NCBI RefSeq assembly: GCF_020520425.1
Contig: NC_079487.1
Span: forward strand, 1,426,001 to 1,490,000
Origin: Spinacia oleracea
Taxonomy: Eukaryota; Streptophyta; Magnoliopsida; Caryophyllales; Amaranthaceae
Reading direction: 5' to 3'
Length of the DNA: 64,000 bases
The notes beneath the pieces are model-generated. The model did not search any database and had not been told where the DNA came from. It saw nothing but the letters and a program-made list of their open reading frames with translations. The position numbers were made by a program, and so were the translations under genes. Numbering within the stretch: the stretch's first letter is position 1; each line of letters opens with the position of its first letter. Of the stretch, positions 13,301-26,403 are shown piece by piece.

Positions 13301-15849
13301 AATACCTCAATTATAATCCAAAAGTTGGCCACTCCTTATGCCCCTCCCCCTAGTCACTGCAGTAGACCAGCCTAGGTGGAGGGGCACTACTGATTTTGCA
13401 ATATAGTCTGTAAACTGTCATGAGGTAGCACGGGGAATAGTTTGAGAAGTAGTCAGAGTAGAAAAAGAGGGAAGGAAGGGGAACTTCTATGTATAGAGTA
13501 TATTAGAGAAAAAAAAGTTACATTCTACTATCAAATTCCCCTCAGATTCTCCTTTAGTTCTTTCTCGTTTCTACATTTCTATTTCTCTGATCTATTACAA
13601 TCATCACCCCATTCATCTTTCCCTACCACCACATTTATGATTTTATTCCCATTCATCTTTCCCTGCCACCACATTTATTATTTATTCCTATTCATCTTTC
13701 CCTACCACCACATTTATGATTTATTCCCCTGTCACGCCATGAACCACCACTCCCGCCCTCCACTCTCCCCAAACAACGATGACGTGTGTCTGCATGTGTG
13801 ACTATGACAATTCATTGGAAATCTACGAAGTAATAACAAATAAGATGTATGCAGTACCATTTTAATGGTGTTGTTACTGTTAACTAAATTTCTTTCCCCT
13901 TTTCCTCTTGCTTCAAAAACATATGTCCGGTATAATTGTTGCATCAAGCCCCTTGCTTTGTTGTTGTCCTCCATCTTGAATAATTATTTTCTTAATTCAC
14001 CACGAGTAGTCTTTCATCTTAATGGAGCCAAAGAGTCATTTGTTCTTTTGGCTTTGGGATGTAATGGACTAAATCAAAATAGCTCTCAAAACCTCTTCGC
14101 TTGTTGCAGGCGCCTCTTTGAAGGCAATGGGGTAATGATGATAACCATGAGAAGTTAGAATACTCCTTGTGAAGTTTCCAGGAGGAAGATAATTTTTTAA
14201 CTGTCCTATCAGAACCTTTTCCTTGCCTACTTTATAACTGATTTTTTTTTTGTGTCATACAGTTAACTGAATCTGACTCTTTCTCTTGGAAGTTACATGA
14301 TCAAATTCTCAAGAATCTAATCACCTAATTGTCTGTTGGATAAGCTTACTCGTTGACCATCTCACGAGGATCATATATCTGAATGTGTAAAGATTTATCA
14401 ACTCAGAAAAGTGTATATAAGAAAAATTTAATGCTCTCCCCTCAAAATAACATTGATTAAGTTTCTACGAATTTTTACAAAACTACTCACAAGATTGTGC
14501 TTTCCTTTAAGCTTGTTTTTCTCAATTGATAGTTCCCTCCTCAATGACACCAATAATATATTCTAGTATGCCTAAACCTGCTTTTATAAACTCAAATGAC
14601 CAATTATAACTAGGACATTTATCTAATCACTAAGTCTAATGATCCCTGGGTTTGTACTTTGTGACGTACCGAAACTTTCAAGCTTACTGACCAACTTATC
14701 TAGTAAATTAAGAAATCTATACAACAATCAAGCTATAGCCATTCATCTTGTAGAATTTCCATTGCCACTGACTAGGTGATGCTGCCCAGCTTCACCCAAA
14801 GGCCAAAGTCTAGAAAATGACCCATTTCAAAGACTAGTCTCAGACTGCAGCGTACTGAAATCCGCAGCACTGGTCCACAGACAAACCCAACACATGTTAG
14901 CATTTTGCTCTGTCAGCTATGTTTACGCCCAAACTTTTGGTTGTTTGAATTTTGGAACGCTCATCAAAACCAGTTTTGACCGTCTTGAGCTGTCGCTGGT
15001 TTATGTAGTTGGAATTAATCCCTAATAAGTTCCATTTGATTTTTCTGATCACAATTCAGATATCAGGGTGATGATAAAGGTCGCAAGTTGCGACAAAATT
15101 TAGTTGTCGCAATCTTATGTGTCGTTGTTTAATTGGTACATATAGGCGCCACGTATGCTATGAGTCATCATAATATTTTTACTATGAAAATATGTAAATA
15201 AGGTAGTCGATATACAGAAGGAAACAAATTAGAATATTAAGATTTTTCTACCTTTTTTTTAAAACATGTATAATAGGATATATAAGTTAAATATTTTAGT
15301 TTCTAATTTAAATCATGACACATAGGCATGTCATGTCATCATTGTGACACGGCTTAAAGGTCGCATGTTGCGACCTTTATCATTTTCGATTCAGATATGC
15401 CTTGTGCCCCTGTCACCTTGTGGGGAATTTTTCAATTTTCATCAGTTAATCTTCTTAAATCATGTGTTGCTGTTATTTTGTTTGAGTTAGTTTTTTGTTT
15501 TTGTTTGTTTGGATAACGAGTAAGTTTGTATTTGGCTATCATGATTCTGAAACTCCCCTTCTGTAGCTTATGCTGCACAACCTGTAGAGTCATAATGTTG
15601 GTTTCCTTGCAACTATGTTTTCTCCCTAGAGCTAGAGTATTGTGCTGAAAATCTGTCTATGGCTGAGTGCTTTGGCTGCTAATTTTTGCTGCTGGGTTTC
15701 TTGAGCTGATTTTTCATATCTAAATTACTGCAGAAAACTATATATAATACTTGTATGGATTACTGATTGTGGACTGCTTACAGGTGACATCTAAGAAAAG
15801 ATGCTCTCGGGGTGTTTCTGTAGCAGTTGGTCAAAGTCAATCAAGTTAA
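10380..15849 (+). CDS. Probable myosin-binding protein (GTD-binding/DUF593), MYOB7-like
   Basis: Three exons: 10380-11001, 11221-12551 and 15784-15849 (672 residues). Both introns are GT-AG and keep frame: phase 1 at Gly208, phase 0 before the last exon. Residues about 15-38 form a hydrophobic membrane segment, followed by a Cys-rich CPCNGLFG motif. Residues about 255-354 are the GTD-binding coiled coil, with the family-typical stretch AAASAADEAMAMISRLQEEK. A second coiled coil lies near the C terminus (DEICWLRARL...). The last exon supplies only 21 residues beginning VTSKKRC; reading through the donor at 12552 instead would end in VYSS. Family members anchor myosin XI on vesicles or organelles through the GTD-binding domain; this role is inferred from homology. 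The 3.2-kb second intron contains a MITE and a minisatellite. The family is clear; the exact orthologue is less so. Confidence 0.9.
11002..11220 (+). other. Intron 1 of the GTD-binding protein gene
   Basis: Donor TCTG|GTAATT and acceptor ACTCACAG|GTGG. Removing it joins two open frames in phase through a Gly codon. Confidence 0.9.
13608..13728 (+). repeat. Three-copy ~40-bp minisatellite in the intron
   Basis: Three successive near-identical copies of a unit that starts CCCATTCATCTTTCCCTACC and ends in ATTTATGATTTATT. Confidence 0.85.
15071..15383. mobile_element. MITE in intron 2 with ATGATAAAGGTCGCAA ends
   Basis: The left end ATGATAAAGGTCGCAAGTTG and the right end, which complements to ATGATAAAGGTCGCAACATG, form inverted repeats of about 24 bp. 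Each has a small inner palindrome (GTCGCAA...TTGCGAC). About 313 bp, AT-rich, non-coding. Superfamily not assigned. Confidence 0.65.
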
Positions 15850-17257
15850 GGGAGTCAGTCTTAAGAGTTAAGAGTTGCCCTCAGATACTTTCAAATGTGC
15901 ATTCCAGATTCAGGTGTGAAATTTCCCTTGTGCTGTTGGTTGCAATGCATGACATGAAGTTTTCAAGAAGCTGTCAGGAGGGCACTTGAGTAGCATAACA
16001 TAGCATAGGCTAGGCTAGCCTAGCCTAGGGTTTCAATGAATGAAGTGAGAAAAAGCTGTGATTAAGCTTCTCATTCCCATCTCCGACTCCGGTGTAGTGG
16101 TGGATAGCTCCTAATAATTAATAAAGCAATGGGGTTGCAGGCTTTCCACTTAAAAATGGATTTTGTAAAAAGTACTTGACATTTGAATCAGTACGTGTAT
16201 AGTTTTCCATTTATGTGCATGTGTATATATATACTTAGAAGCAACTTCCATGTATCTGGTTTCTCTACCCGAACATCCTTTTGCTGCAACCAATACCAAA
16301 CCAGATCCCTTCTTTGGTCCCTGAAGTTTTGAGGCGTTAAAGCCCCTCAAGTTTTTCTCAAGTTCCCCACAAATGGAGTTTTTCTGGTGCTATCTCACAT
16401 CCTCCAATATTTTGATTAATCACTTTGCTCAGATTAAGTTTTATACCACTTCAGTACTTCACAGTTCACAGACAGACGGACAGACTCCGTCATGTGTTAT
16501 CGCCCACATTGTCAGGCATCATCTCATCACCACTCCAAATCCACATCCACTCTCTTTATATAAACAGCTTATTTAGCATTATCAGCTTTTATCATTAATA
16601 TAATCGCATATATTAATGATTAAAGATATGCATTCACGACCATCAAATGTGAAAATTGGGTTCTCATCTCACTGACCAAAAAAAGAAGAAAAAAATAAGG
16701 GGTGTGGGATAACAGAAAATGAATAAGCCACGTTTAGCATAAAATCCTTTGCCTCATATTTCTTCTATCTTCTTCTAATCTACGGCAAATGGGATACTTC
16801 TTTTATTTATTTTTTGTAAGTTATTATAGTAATTAATTGGTAAATAAAAAAAAAAAAAAAAATGTATGGTAATGAATGGGTAGATGAATGAATGTAGCAT
16901 ATTCTAATCTTAACAAACCATTCTAATAGTACGTGTTTGTATTTGGGTTTCTTTTTAAAAAAACTTTTTTATGGGGTGTTGATTAATTCAAGCATATTAT
17001 ATTATCATGTGTATCAGAAATGACATGGCTACCCTCGAGTCTTTGAGATTAGAGACTACCCTCGAGGGTAACACAGTCATTTTAATATCAGTATTTGGTT
17101 TTAGATTAAATGTGTAATTTAAATATAGAAATGACGATATAGATTAGATTGTAAAGATTTAGGGTTTGTTGATGCTAATAAATTAATAAATAAGGGTTTA
17201 CTTTAATAAAAAAAAAAGGTCCTCCATTTTCAGTCTCTCTCTGTCTTCTACAGTTGG
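15850..17257 (+). other. 3' UTR of the GTD-binding gene and intergenic region
   Basis: Contains a perfect 22-bp palindrome of GGCTA units (16006-16027) soon after the stop codon, a poly-A tract at about 16848-16861, and near 17030-17070 an imperfect inverted repeat of CTACCCTCGAG words. The end (about 17215-17257) is pyrimidine-rich and is the likely 5' leader of the next gene. No other gene is seen. Confidence 0.5.
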
Positions 17258-17878
17258 GTAAGTATTTCATTAATTTTTGAATTATTATTATTAATTGAAG
17301 TATTAAAGTAGCTAATTTTATTTCTAATTTAGTGTATGTGATTTTAATGTGATTGCTATTGTTTCATCTGTCACGCATGCTACTGTGCTATTCTTGCCAT
17401 CATTCAATACATATTATAAATACCAAATAATAATAATAACAAATTAAGAACCCACCTGAGTTCGTTCGTATTTTATTTAAATTATTATCATGATTAGTTT
17501 GATTAAAATCTCTAATGGGGTTTCCTTGTTTTTCACATATTTAGGGTTTGTTTGTATAAATTGTATGGACTGATTTAATGGTGCAAACCTCAAATATATA
17601 AATATAAATATTGGGATTCCATCTTCTTTCTTTTTCTGTCAAATAATTATCTTTGGAAATGTTTATAATTATAAATTTGGGAATGAAAAGAAGATATGAG
17701 CAAAATTGAAAGTTGTGTGCTTTAATTTAAATTTATGGACATTTACTTGTACGGAGTGGAGTGTGGATTGAAATTCAATGTTCCTGTTTTATTCTTGGCT
17801 GGCTACAGAAGAGTGCAGTGCAGTATAAATGTATAATAGAATAGCAATTAGTAACAATAAAATGTGATTGCTGCGCAG
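17258..17878 (+). other. Probable 5' UTR intron of the HMGB15-like gene
   Basis: A consensus donor GG|GTAAGT at 17258 follows a CT-rich leader, and an acceptor GCGCAG|GG ends at 17878, 14 bases before the start codon. Inferred from splice signals only. Confidence 0.5.
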
Positions 17879-17892
17879 GGAAAGCATACACT

Positions 17893-17935
17893 ATGATTGA
17901 TAAAGGAATGTCATCAGGTAGCAATAAGCACCTTG

Positions 17936-17979
<44 letters not shown>

Positions 17980-20491
17980 AAGTATGAGGATGTTGTTTCT
18001 AATCGTCAACTTTTTATGACTACACTCGAGAACCTTCATGCTGCTATGTCCACCAAGTTCATGTAACTCGTCTTTCTAACTTTGTTACCACAACCTTATA
18101 CTATCTTCTTCTAAATCAACCTTATTATTACAGGATTCCTGTTATAGGAGGCCGGGATCTTGACCTGCACAAGCTTTTTGTCGAGGTTACTTCTCGGGGT
18201 GGTATTGACAAGGTGCATTTCAATCATCTAACTAAAACCAAACCTTGTTGTATCTACTTACCTGCTAGCTTAGCTCATGTACTCTTCACTAGCTACATTA
18301 TGAATACATTTGTTGATTTCGCTGCTGTTTACAGATACTAGCAGAAAAAAGATGGAAAGATGTTACAGCCACTTTCAATTTCCCATCCACAGCCACAAAC
18401 GCCTCTTTTGTGCTGCGTAAATACTACTATTCTTTGCTTCAACACTATGAGCGAATCTACTACTTCAAATCACAGGATTGCCCTCCTGGTAGTGGTACCT
18501 CTCTATGCCTGCATATATCCTCAATCTTTGTTTTTACTAGACTATGTAGCTTCTATAATACTGGATTTGTATTGCAGGTGTTTTGCAGAGTCTGAATGCT
18601 ACACCTGTTGCAGTCCATGGAACGGCTAAAATGTCCCCATCACCCACACCATCTCACCCTGCAAATGTCCAACAGAACCAAATAAACTCTACAGAGTTTG
18701 TGTCTCAAGGTCTGCTTAATTTCCCATTTTATAGTCAAGTAATCATCTATCTCATGTGCTGCTGAATTTCTTCTAGGTTTGTATCTGTGAGACTGTGAAA
18801 TGTGATTTCAGTCACTGATTCACTGTATGGTCTTATACTATAAACAAATGCTGCTATAGTATGTAAGAGAAACATCATCCGGGGTCTTGTCTATACGGAG
18901 TATTTCTATAGTCCTTCGGAAAATTTTGGAATACCTGATCTCGTTCTCTTTTATTTCATTTTTGTAGTGTTATGTTCGTATGAACAAATACTAACACGTT
19001 ATAGTCAACCTATAACAGGGCTAATTGTTTGATACTTGAGAGTTGGAAATTACCCAAAGAAGTTAGTTCAAAGTCAAATTAGAAGATAATCTGTATTAGA
19101 CAACTGAAGAAGACTGGAAAGAAAATCCTACAAATTAAGCTTTTCCAGAACATGTTATAGTATGCTGCATACTTTTTTGTTTTCTGCAACTCAACAAAAC
19201 TGTAACCATCCATTAAATTGTAATGTATGTTCGAATCAAACATTTAATTTTTTTTGTTATTTACACGAGTTAAGCATAGAACTAGTTGCTACTGAAAGAA
19301 ACTAAATTGCTTCTACAAAGCTTCACAACAGTATGGGATTTACCGTCACTGGAAATGTTTTGGAAACCGTTTGATATTATGGATATCTGAATTTCATTTA
19401 CTAATGCAAGATTGCAAGTACACAATCTCTGTATGTGCTTCGTAAAAGCAAGTTGAAGTAACCTGTCAAATTGTGGCAGACTTAAAGGACTCTTGTTCCA
19501 AATTTGTTCTGGTTTGATACAGTATTGCAGTATACTAACCTTCATTTTCCTTCTGGTTGGCCACAGCACCATCTGGGGGGTACCCTATCATTGGAGTGAT
19601 AGATGGAAAGTTCGATAGTGGTTACCTTGTTACTGTAACAATTGGGAAGGACAAACTGAAAGGGGTTCTCTATCAGACTCCACCAGCTAAAATGAATCAA
19701 GTGGCGCAATCATCTGGTGTCTCAACTGTCAAAACTGATAGTACTCGTGCAACATCAGGTGTGCCTCGTAGGAGGAAAAGGAGGAAGAAGTCTGAGTTAC
19801 GGAAGAGAGATCCCACTCACCCTAAACCTAATAGAAGTGGTTACAACTTCTTCTTTGCCGAGCAACATGCCAGATTGAAGCCACTTCATCCAGGCAAGGA
19901 CCGGGAGATTAGTAGGATGATTGGTGAACTCTGGAACAAATTGAAGGACAATGAAAAGGCTGTAAGAATTTCAACTTGAAATGATTTTGTTGACAATAAA
20001 GTATCATGTGATTTTTAACCAGATATTTACCCAGATAAACTGTTGTCTGTGCTCAGGTGTATCAAGCAAAAGCAATTAAGGACAAAGAAAGGTACAAGAC
20101 AGAAATGGAAGATTATAAAGAGAGACTAAGGACAAATCAGGTGATAAGTGATGCAATACCAATACAGCAGAGGTTTCCTGATATAGATGTAGAAATGGCG
20201 GAAGTGGATGGAAAAGATGAGACAGAGAGAGATTCCCAAGAATCACCTGAAAATGAAAGTGATTCTAGTAAGAGCGAGACTGATGAAGACGAGGATGATG
20301 ACGATGAGGAGTTTTGTGATGCAGATACACCTCCAGCACCAGATAATGCAGGTACTTCTGAAGCCTCGGTAGCAGCAGGAGCAGGAACAGGAACAGGAAC
20401 AGGGGAGTTTGAAGTTGTTAAGGGAGCGGAGAAAGGAGGTTTCAAAGAAAGTCATGTTAATGTGGGAGACGAAGCAATATTCAGCACCTGA
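17893..20491 (+). CDS. HMGB15: ARID and HMG-box DNA-binding protein, HMGB15-like
   Basis: Six coding exons: 17893-18062, 18134-18212, 18335-18488, 18578-18709, 19567-19961, 20057-20491 (454 residues). All junctions are GT-AG and in phase. After a run of 14 Ala (16-29), an ARID domain spans about 30-130 (FMIPVIGGRDLDLHKLF, RKYYYSLL). A conserved middle follows (GVIDGKFDSGYLVTVTIG), then a basic RRRKRRKK cluster, an HMG box at about 264-331 (PKPNRSGYNFFFAEQHARLK) and an acidic tail ([10 protein letters not shown]). This order is that of plant ARID-HMG proteins; the wording is closest, from memory, to Arabidopsis HMGB15 (At1g04880), a nuclear DNA-binding protein active in pollen. Transcriptional or chromatin function here is inferred. 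Frame continuity through all five introns argues for an intact gene. Confidence 0.93.
17938..17979 (+). repeat. (GCT)14 coding microsatellite
   Basis: Fourteen uninterrupted GCT codons give the poly-Ala run ahead of the ARID domain. Confidence 0.95.
18710..19566 (+). other. Intron 4 of the HMGB15-like gene (857 bp)
   Basis: The longest intron of this gene. Donor TCAAG|GTCTGC, acceptor GGCCACAG|CACC; splicing forms an Ala codon. Nothing else is recognised inside. Confidence 0.85.
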
Positions 20492-22366
<1,875 letters not shown>

Positions 22367-22498
22367 TGGATGGTTCGTATGAGCCACAAGGGCAATATAA
22401 ATTACAAATGGGGGCGGAGGGATTCGAACCTGAGACCTATTGTACACAGGCCCTCAGTCTTAACCACTAGGCCAAGACATCATTGGTTGGATGGTTCG
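22367..22498 (-). mobile_element. Compact tRNA-derived SINE with target-site duplication
   Basis: Read on the minus strand, the unit 22487-22378 (110 bp) contains a perfect plant pol III box A (TGGCCTAGTGG) and box B (GGTTCGAATCC) about 35 bp apart. It is flanked by an 11-bp direct repeat TGGATGGTTCG (22367-22377 and 22488-22498). The tRNA-like head does not pair its ends into an acceptor stem, so it is not a tRNA gene. The tail lacks a poly-A run and ends ...TGGCTCATA. Confidence 0.7.
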
Positions 22499-22919
22499 CT
22501 TTTTGACTTAATAGGGGCATGGCATGGCATGGCATGGCCCATTTAAGGAGTCCCCACACCTCACAAGTCACAACACCAACATGCAACATACCCTTGTTGT
22601 TGGCTTCAATTCATCATATTCATATCAGATGTTCCAACATTCCCCTTCAACTGTTGTACAACTGAATTAACAGGAAAAACGCACGAAAACTAATGTGACT
22701 AGACAAGTAACCCATCCAGTTAAAAAATACAAAGTACAGTATCAAATCACAAAACGGAAAATGTAATTGATTCTTCCATTTCTCAAAATGGGATGGAGTT
22801 GACAATAATTAAATTAAAGATGAAAAATAATCGTATTATGCTACAAATCAAACGAGTTAACCTGTTTGAGTTTGACTATGAATAATATGATGAATTGGAA
22901 ACAAAATAAAGCAAAGTGT
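22499..22919. other. 3' flank of the ERF gene
   Basis: Contains (GGCAT)4 at about 22516-22538. No other gene is supported. Confidence 0.5.
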
Positions 22920-24320
22920 TCATGTGGTATCAGAAACCAGAAGAGCATCCCAGATGGAATCCATATCTAAGGAAGGCATTCTACTTAACTGGACAGCATG
23001 TGCATCAACAGTAACAGTGTGGTCAAATGAAACTTGATGGCTTCTCATCTTGTTACTACTTTCCATCATCATCATCATCTCAGATGATGATGATGATGTT
23101 CCAATTACTCTACCATCCAACTCAAATTGCCACTCTTTCTTCACTCCACTTATTGAATTTGGATCACCCGAGTTATTATTCATTAGAAAGGATGAAGTCG
23201 GGAGAACATCCCCTGATTTCTTAAGTCCAGCTTGCTGTGATATTGCTTGGAGCTTTGCTTCTAAGAGTGCTGCAGTACTTCCGTTTAAGGAATTAGCCTT
23301 AAGTAGATGCTTCTGATCTGGGAAATTCAGATGCGCATATTCTCCCCTCAGTATATATGCTGCAGTATCATAAGCAAATGCAGCCTCTTCAGCTGTGTCA
23401 AATGTACCCAACCACACCCTTGTCCTGTTTCTTGGTAATCTGATCTCTGCCACCCACTTTCCCCAGTGCCTTTGCCGTACTCCCCTATACAACTTCCCCG
23501 CTGAAGATGAAGATGAAGATGAAGATGAAGATGAAGATGAAGATGAAGATGATGATGATGACAATGATGATGAGCTCTTGTGAGGCTGAAGTAAGGTCTG
23601 CAGCCTTCTTCCAGTTGACTTCTTCATTGCCTGTGTCTTGGTAGGACTGAGCCTAAACTCAGTGCTGACTACTTTTGATGACAACTCCTCGCTCATTCTC
23701 AGCCATTGATTATGATTATGATTATGATTATGATTATGATTATGATTATGATTATGTACAGCAGGCAAGTAATGAGTTTGGCCACACTGCAGCAAGGGAT
23801 CTGCTAATACAGCATCTTGGGAGCTCCTTCCAATTCTTGGGCTGCTGATGCTGAATGAGGGATCCTGCATAACCTTATTAACCTCCAAGGTTAAATTTGA
23901 AAGGAGGTTAATAGGGGTTGAATGAGATTGTGATGCAGATGATGTTGTACACTGACTCAGCTGATCTCCAACTGCACTAGACTTGAAGAAATTAACAAAG
24001 GTAGAGGCTCTTGGAAATGTAAAATCAACACCAGAACCCAACTGAGTGACACTAGTATTATTATTATGATTATTATTATTATTATTATGTTTCAGGATCA
24101 TACATTGTTTTGACAAATTACAAGTTGAAGAAGTAGGCTCGAGGCTGCTAGTAGAACTTGGGCTATCCAAAAAGGGTAATGATCTGAATTCAATTCTACC
24201 ATCATCAGATTCATTGTGATCATCAAAGTTACCACCCCACATATGAATTGAATCACTACCCTTGTAAGGCAGCATCTTTCTCTGCATCAAGGTTTCCAAC
24301 TCTGAACAGTGATCCTCCAT
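22920..24320 (-). CDS. AP2/ERF transcription factor, ERF061/ERF062-like (DREB A-6 type)
   Basis: A single uninterrupted frame of 466 residues. One AP2 domain lies at about 277-334 ([20 protein letters not shown], then [20 protein letters not shown]), with Val at the DREB-type position and the subgroup-typical [11 protein letters not shown] end. The region after it ([13 protein letters not shown]) is also shared with ERF061/062 as I remember them. The N-terminal half is low-complexity: Asn-rich at 79-88, an Asn-His alternation at about 190-205 and a long Ser run at about 249-273, each coded by a microsatellite. AP2 proteins bind GCC-box or DRE-type DNA in the nucleus; target genes cannot be told from sequence. 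The start at 24320 gives the first long conserved acidic N terminus. The gene appears intact and intronless, usual for this subgroup. Confidence 0.9.
   Translation of the reverse strand: MEDHCSELETLMQRKMLPYKGSDSIHMWGGNFDDHNESDDGRIEFRSLPFLDSPSSTSSLEPTSSTCNLSKQCMILKHNNNNNNHNNNTSVTQLGSGVDFTFPRASTFVNFFKSSAVGDQLSQCTTSSASQSHSTPINLLSNLTLEVNKVMQDPSFSISSPRIGRSSQDAVLADPLLQCGQTHYLPAVHNHNHNHNHNHNHNHNQWLRMSEELSSKVVSTEFRLSPTKTQAMKKSTGRRLQTLLQPHKSSSSLSSSSSSSSSSSSSSSSSSSSAGKLYRGVRQRHWGKWVAEIRLPRNRTRVWLGTFDTAEEAAFAYDTAAYILRGEYAHLNFPDQKHLLKANSLNGSTAALLEAKLQAISQQAGLKKSGDVLPTSSFLMNNNSGDPNSISGVKKEWQFELDGRVIGTSSSSSEMMMMMESSNKMRSHQVSFDHTVTVDAHAVQLSRMPSLDMDSIWDALLVSDTT
23502..23577 (-). repeat. Poly-Ser coding microsatellite in the ERF gene
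   Basis: Plus-strand GATGAA/GATGAT repeats code for about 25 Ser residues just before the AP2 domain. Confidence 0.9.
23706..23757 (-). repeat. (Asn-His)n coding hexamer repeat in the ERF gene
   Basis: About eight tandem ATTATG hexamers (plus strand) code for alternating His and Asn. Confidence 0.9.
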
Positions 24321-25603
24321 GTGCGCAGCAAGTATATGGTATTATGGTTGATGAACAGAGGAGAGGACCGAGGGAGGGGGTTTGTTCGATCAGAAAAATT
24401 AAAAGACAAACAAAGAATAAAGAGAGAATAAAGGAAAGGAAAGGAAAGGAAAGGAAAGGGAAGTATGCTATATAATGCTAAAAAAGGAATGCAGTCAGCC
24501 TAAAAGCACTTCTCATAAGACAAGAATCAGTTGAGAACAATTATTTATATAAATTCAGAGAACCTGCTTTTTTGGTAACACACAGAAAAAGAAACAGGTT
24601 TATATATATACTTCATAACATATGAGCTAGATCGATCTATGTAAAAGTTCATCTATGATCAACCTACAAATTACAAAATGTATTGTTGGACGAAGTCGTG
24701 CCAACCATATTCATTCAATGTCCCGGCGAATGACCAATAAGGAGGTGACAACTCATTTGTTGTCCTTACATATATTATATGTTAAGCGCGCTAATGGCTG
24801 CATATTCTTTCTTGAAAGCGACTGAAACAACCTCAAACCACATACATTGATACATACATACATACATACATACATACTTAATGCCTTTAATTCTACTTTA
24901 ATCTCCCTTTTTGCTCCTAAATTTATACCCTCCATTCCCCAGCATGTGATCTGAGTTTTTCCAAACATCCACATGTGAATGTGATCCATCTTAAGCATCC
25001 AAAAAGTTAAAGTTTCAAGGGGTCTGGTGTGCTTTAACTTGTTTATTTTTCAATGTCAATGTTTTTATTTCTTTTTAAGTTCTTCACCACCAATGCTTCT
25101 TAAAAAAGACACCCTGCCTGGCCAATAACAGGTCGCTCCTGCATAACAGCGAAAAGTATGATAAAAAAAAAAAAGAGCAAGTCAGTCCTAGAAATGTTAA
25201 TTAAGACTAAAGAGCATACATAATTTTATAAGTAATCACTTATCACCGATAGATAGATCAATCTATTGTATTAGGAGGAAGCTAATCAAAACAAAGGGGA
25301 TCGGATTTGTTAATATTATCACTCTAAACTATGATTAGCTTTGGACATATTATATAATAATGATAAATTAAAGGAATTTTGCATTACAAGCATGACCAAA
25401 TGATGACCAAGCTGGCTAGCTTTTGCAGATGCCAATAATAGTTTAATTAATTAATTATCATTTGATTACCCCTAATAGCCTCGATTAGGACATTAAGTTA
25501 TGACTTAATTAGCCTGTCCTTGTAGCTGATCTCTGCCTCTTGAGATGGGTGGTGAGACAATCCCAAGATAACTTTAAATAACATATATACTTGTATTAAG
25601 GTG
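24321..25603 (-). promoter_or_regulatory. Upstream region of the ERF gene
   Basis: Contains a (GGAAA)n run at about 24433-24459, (CATA)n at about 24849-24876 and TATATATATA at about 24601. No open frame with a domain. Functional sites are not assigned. Confidence 0.45.
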
Positions 25604-25652
25604 GAAAGTTAGATTAGTTTTTTTTTTTTTTTTGACAAGAAAGTTAGATTAG
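25604..25652 (-). mobile_element. Minimal poly(A) retro-insertion with target duplication
   Basis: The 14-bp word GAAAGTTAGATTAG occurs at 25604-25617 and again at 25639-25652. Between them is only a T run of about 16 followed by GACAA. On the minus strand this is TTGTC plus poly-A between direct repeats, the signature of an extremely 5'-truncated LINE or SINE insertion. Confidence 0.6.
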
Positions 25653-25824
25653 TTAAAAACCCACGACGTTTCCAAATTTGGTCCCAATCCCATAATCAAT
25701 TTAATCATAATCATTGGAAGCTGCATAAACCAACAACTAATGACACATCCTCACCTCTTTGAGCCAAAAACTTATTTCTTTTATCTAAACCTCTGATCTG
25801 TCATAGAGCTTACCAAAATTAATA

Positions 25825-26176
25825 CTCCCTCCGTCTCTTTTTGTTTTTTACGTTTGGTATTTTGCACGCGTTTTAACGACTAATTAATGTGCATTGAGAT
25901 TTTTCTAAGTTTTTATGTAAACGAGAAAAATTACGTTTATTTATAATGTTTTCACTCTTATCAAAAATCTGATATTGGGGAAATGAGAAAAAGTTAATGT
26001 CTCAATGTAAAAGTGTGGAAAATTAAATGACTCAATGGATTTAATTGGCTAAAATAATTGGACACAAATTTTGATAGAATATTAAATTATTTATGTGATG
26101 ATATAAAAGGAAATGTAAAGAACATTTTGAGACACCCAAGAAGGAAAACGTAAAGAACAAAAAGAGACAGATGGAG
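25825..26176. mobile_element. Stowaway-like MITE
   Basis: TA-flanked. The ends CTCCCTCCGTCTCTTTTTGT and its complement at the right end (ACAAAAAGAGACAGATGGAG) form inverted repeats extending over about 34 bp. 352 bp, non-coding. Confidence 0.8.
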
Positions 26177-26305
26177 TACTACTTAGCTAGCTTCCTATGT
26201 TCTGATTTTATAGTCGGTAATTAAGTTGCGTTAATGTGACAAGTGACAACTAAACCTGAAAAAAAAAAAGAAATCTAAGACGCAATGTGTATATGAATAG
26301 GCATA

Positions 26306-26403
26306 CTCCCTTTATCTCGTTTTATTTGCTCCATTTAACTATTTCCTGTCAGAGCTTTATGGGTCAAATTTAATGAAGCAACTATAAAATGAGATGCACG
26401 GAG
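26306..26403. mobile_element. Short Stowaway-like MITE (98 bp)
   Basis: TA-flanked, with ends CTCCCTTTATCTCGTTTTAT and ...ATAAAATGAGATGCACGGAG in inverted orientation. Confidence 0.65.

Larger units (their letters stand above)
12552..15783 (+). other. Intron 2 (3.2 kb) of the GTD-binding protein gene
   Basis: Donor TCTAAG|GTATAC, acceptor TTACAG|GTGACA. It contains a three-copy minisatellite (13608-13728) and a MITE (15071-15383). Open frames inside it (e.g. 13162-13353, 13442-13801, 13865-14158) have no recognisable domains. Confidence 0.75.

Noticed and set aside
13442..13801. 119-codon open frame inside intron 2 of the GTD-binding gene
   Set aside because: It reads through the intronic minisatellite, giving repeated Phe/Pro/His-rich protein.
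22411..22485. tRNA gene on the minus strand
   Set aside because: Box A and box B are perfect, but the ends do not pair into an acceptor stem and the unit is bounded by an 11-bp target duplication, so it is a SINE.
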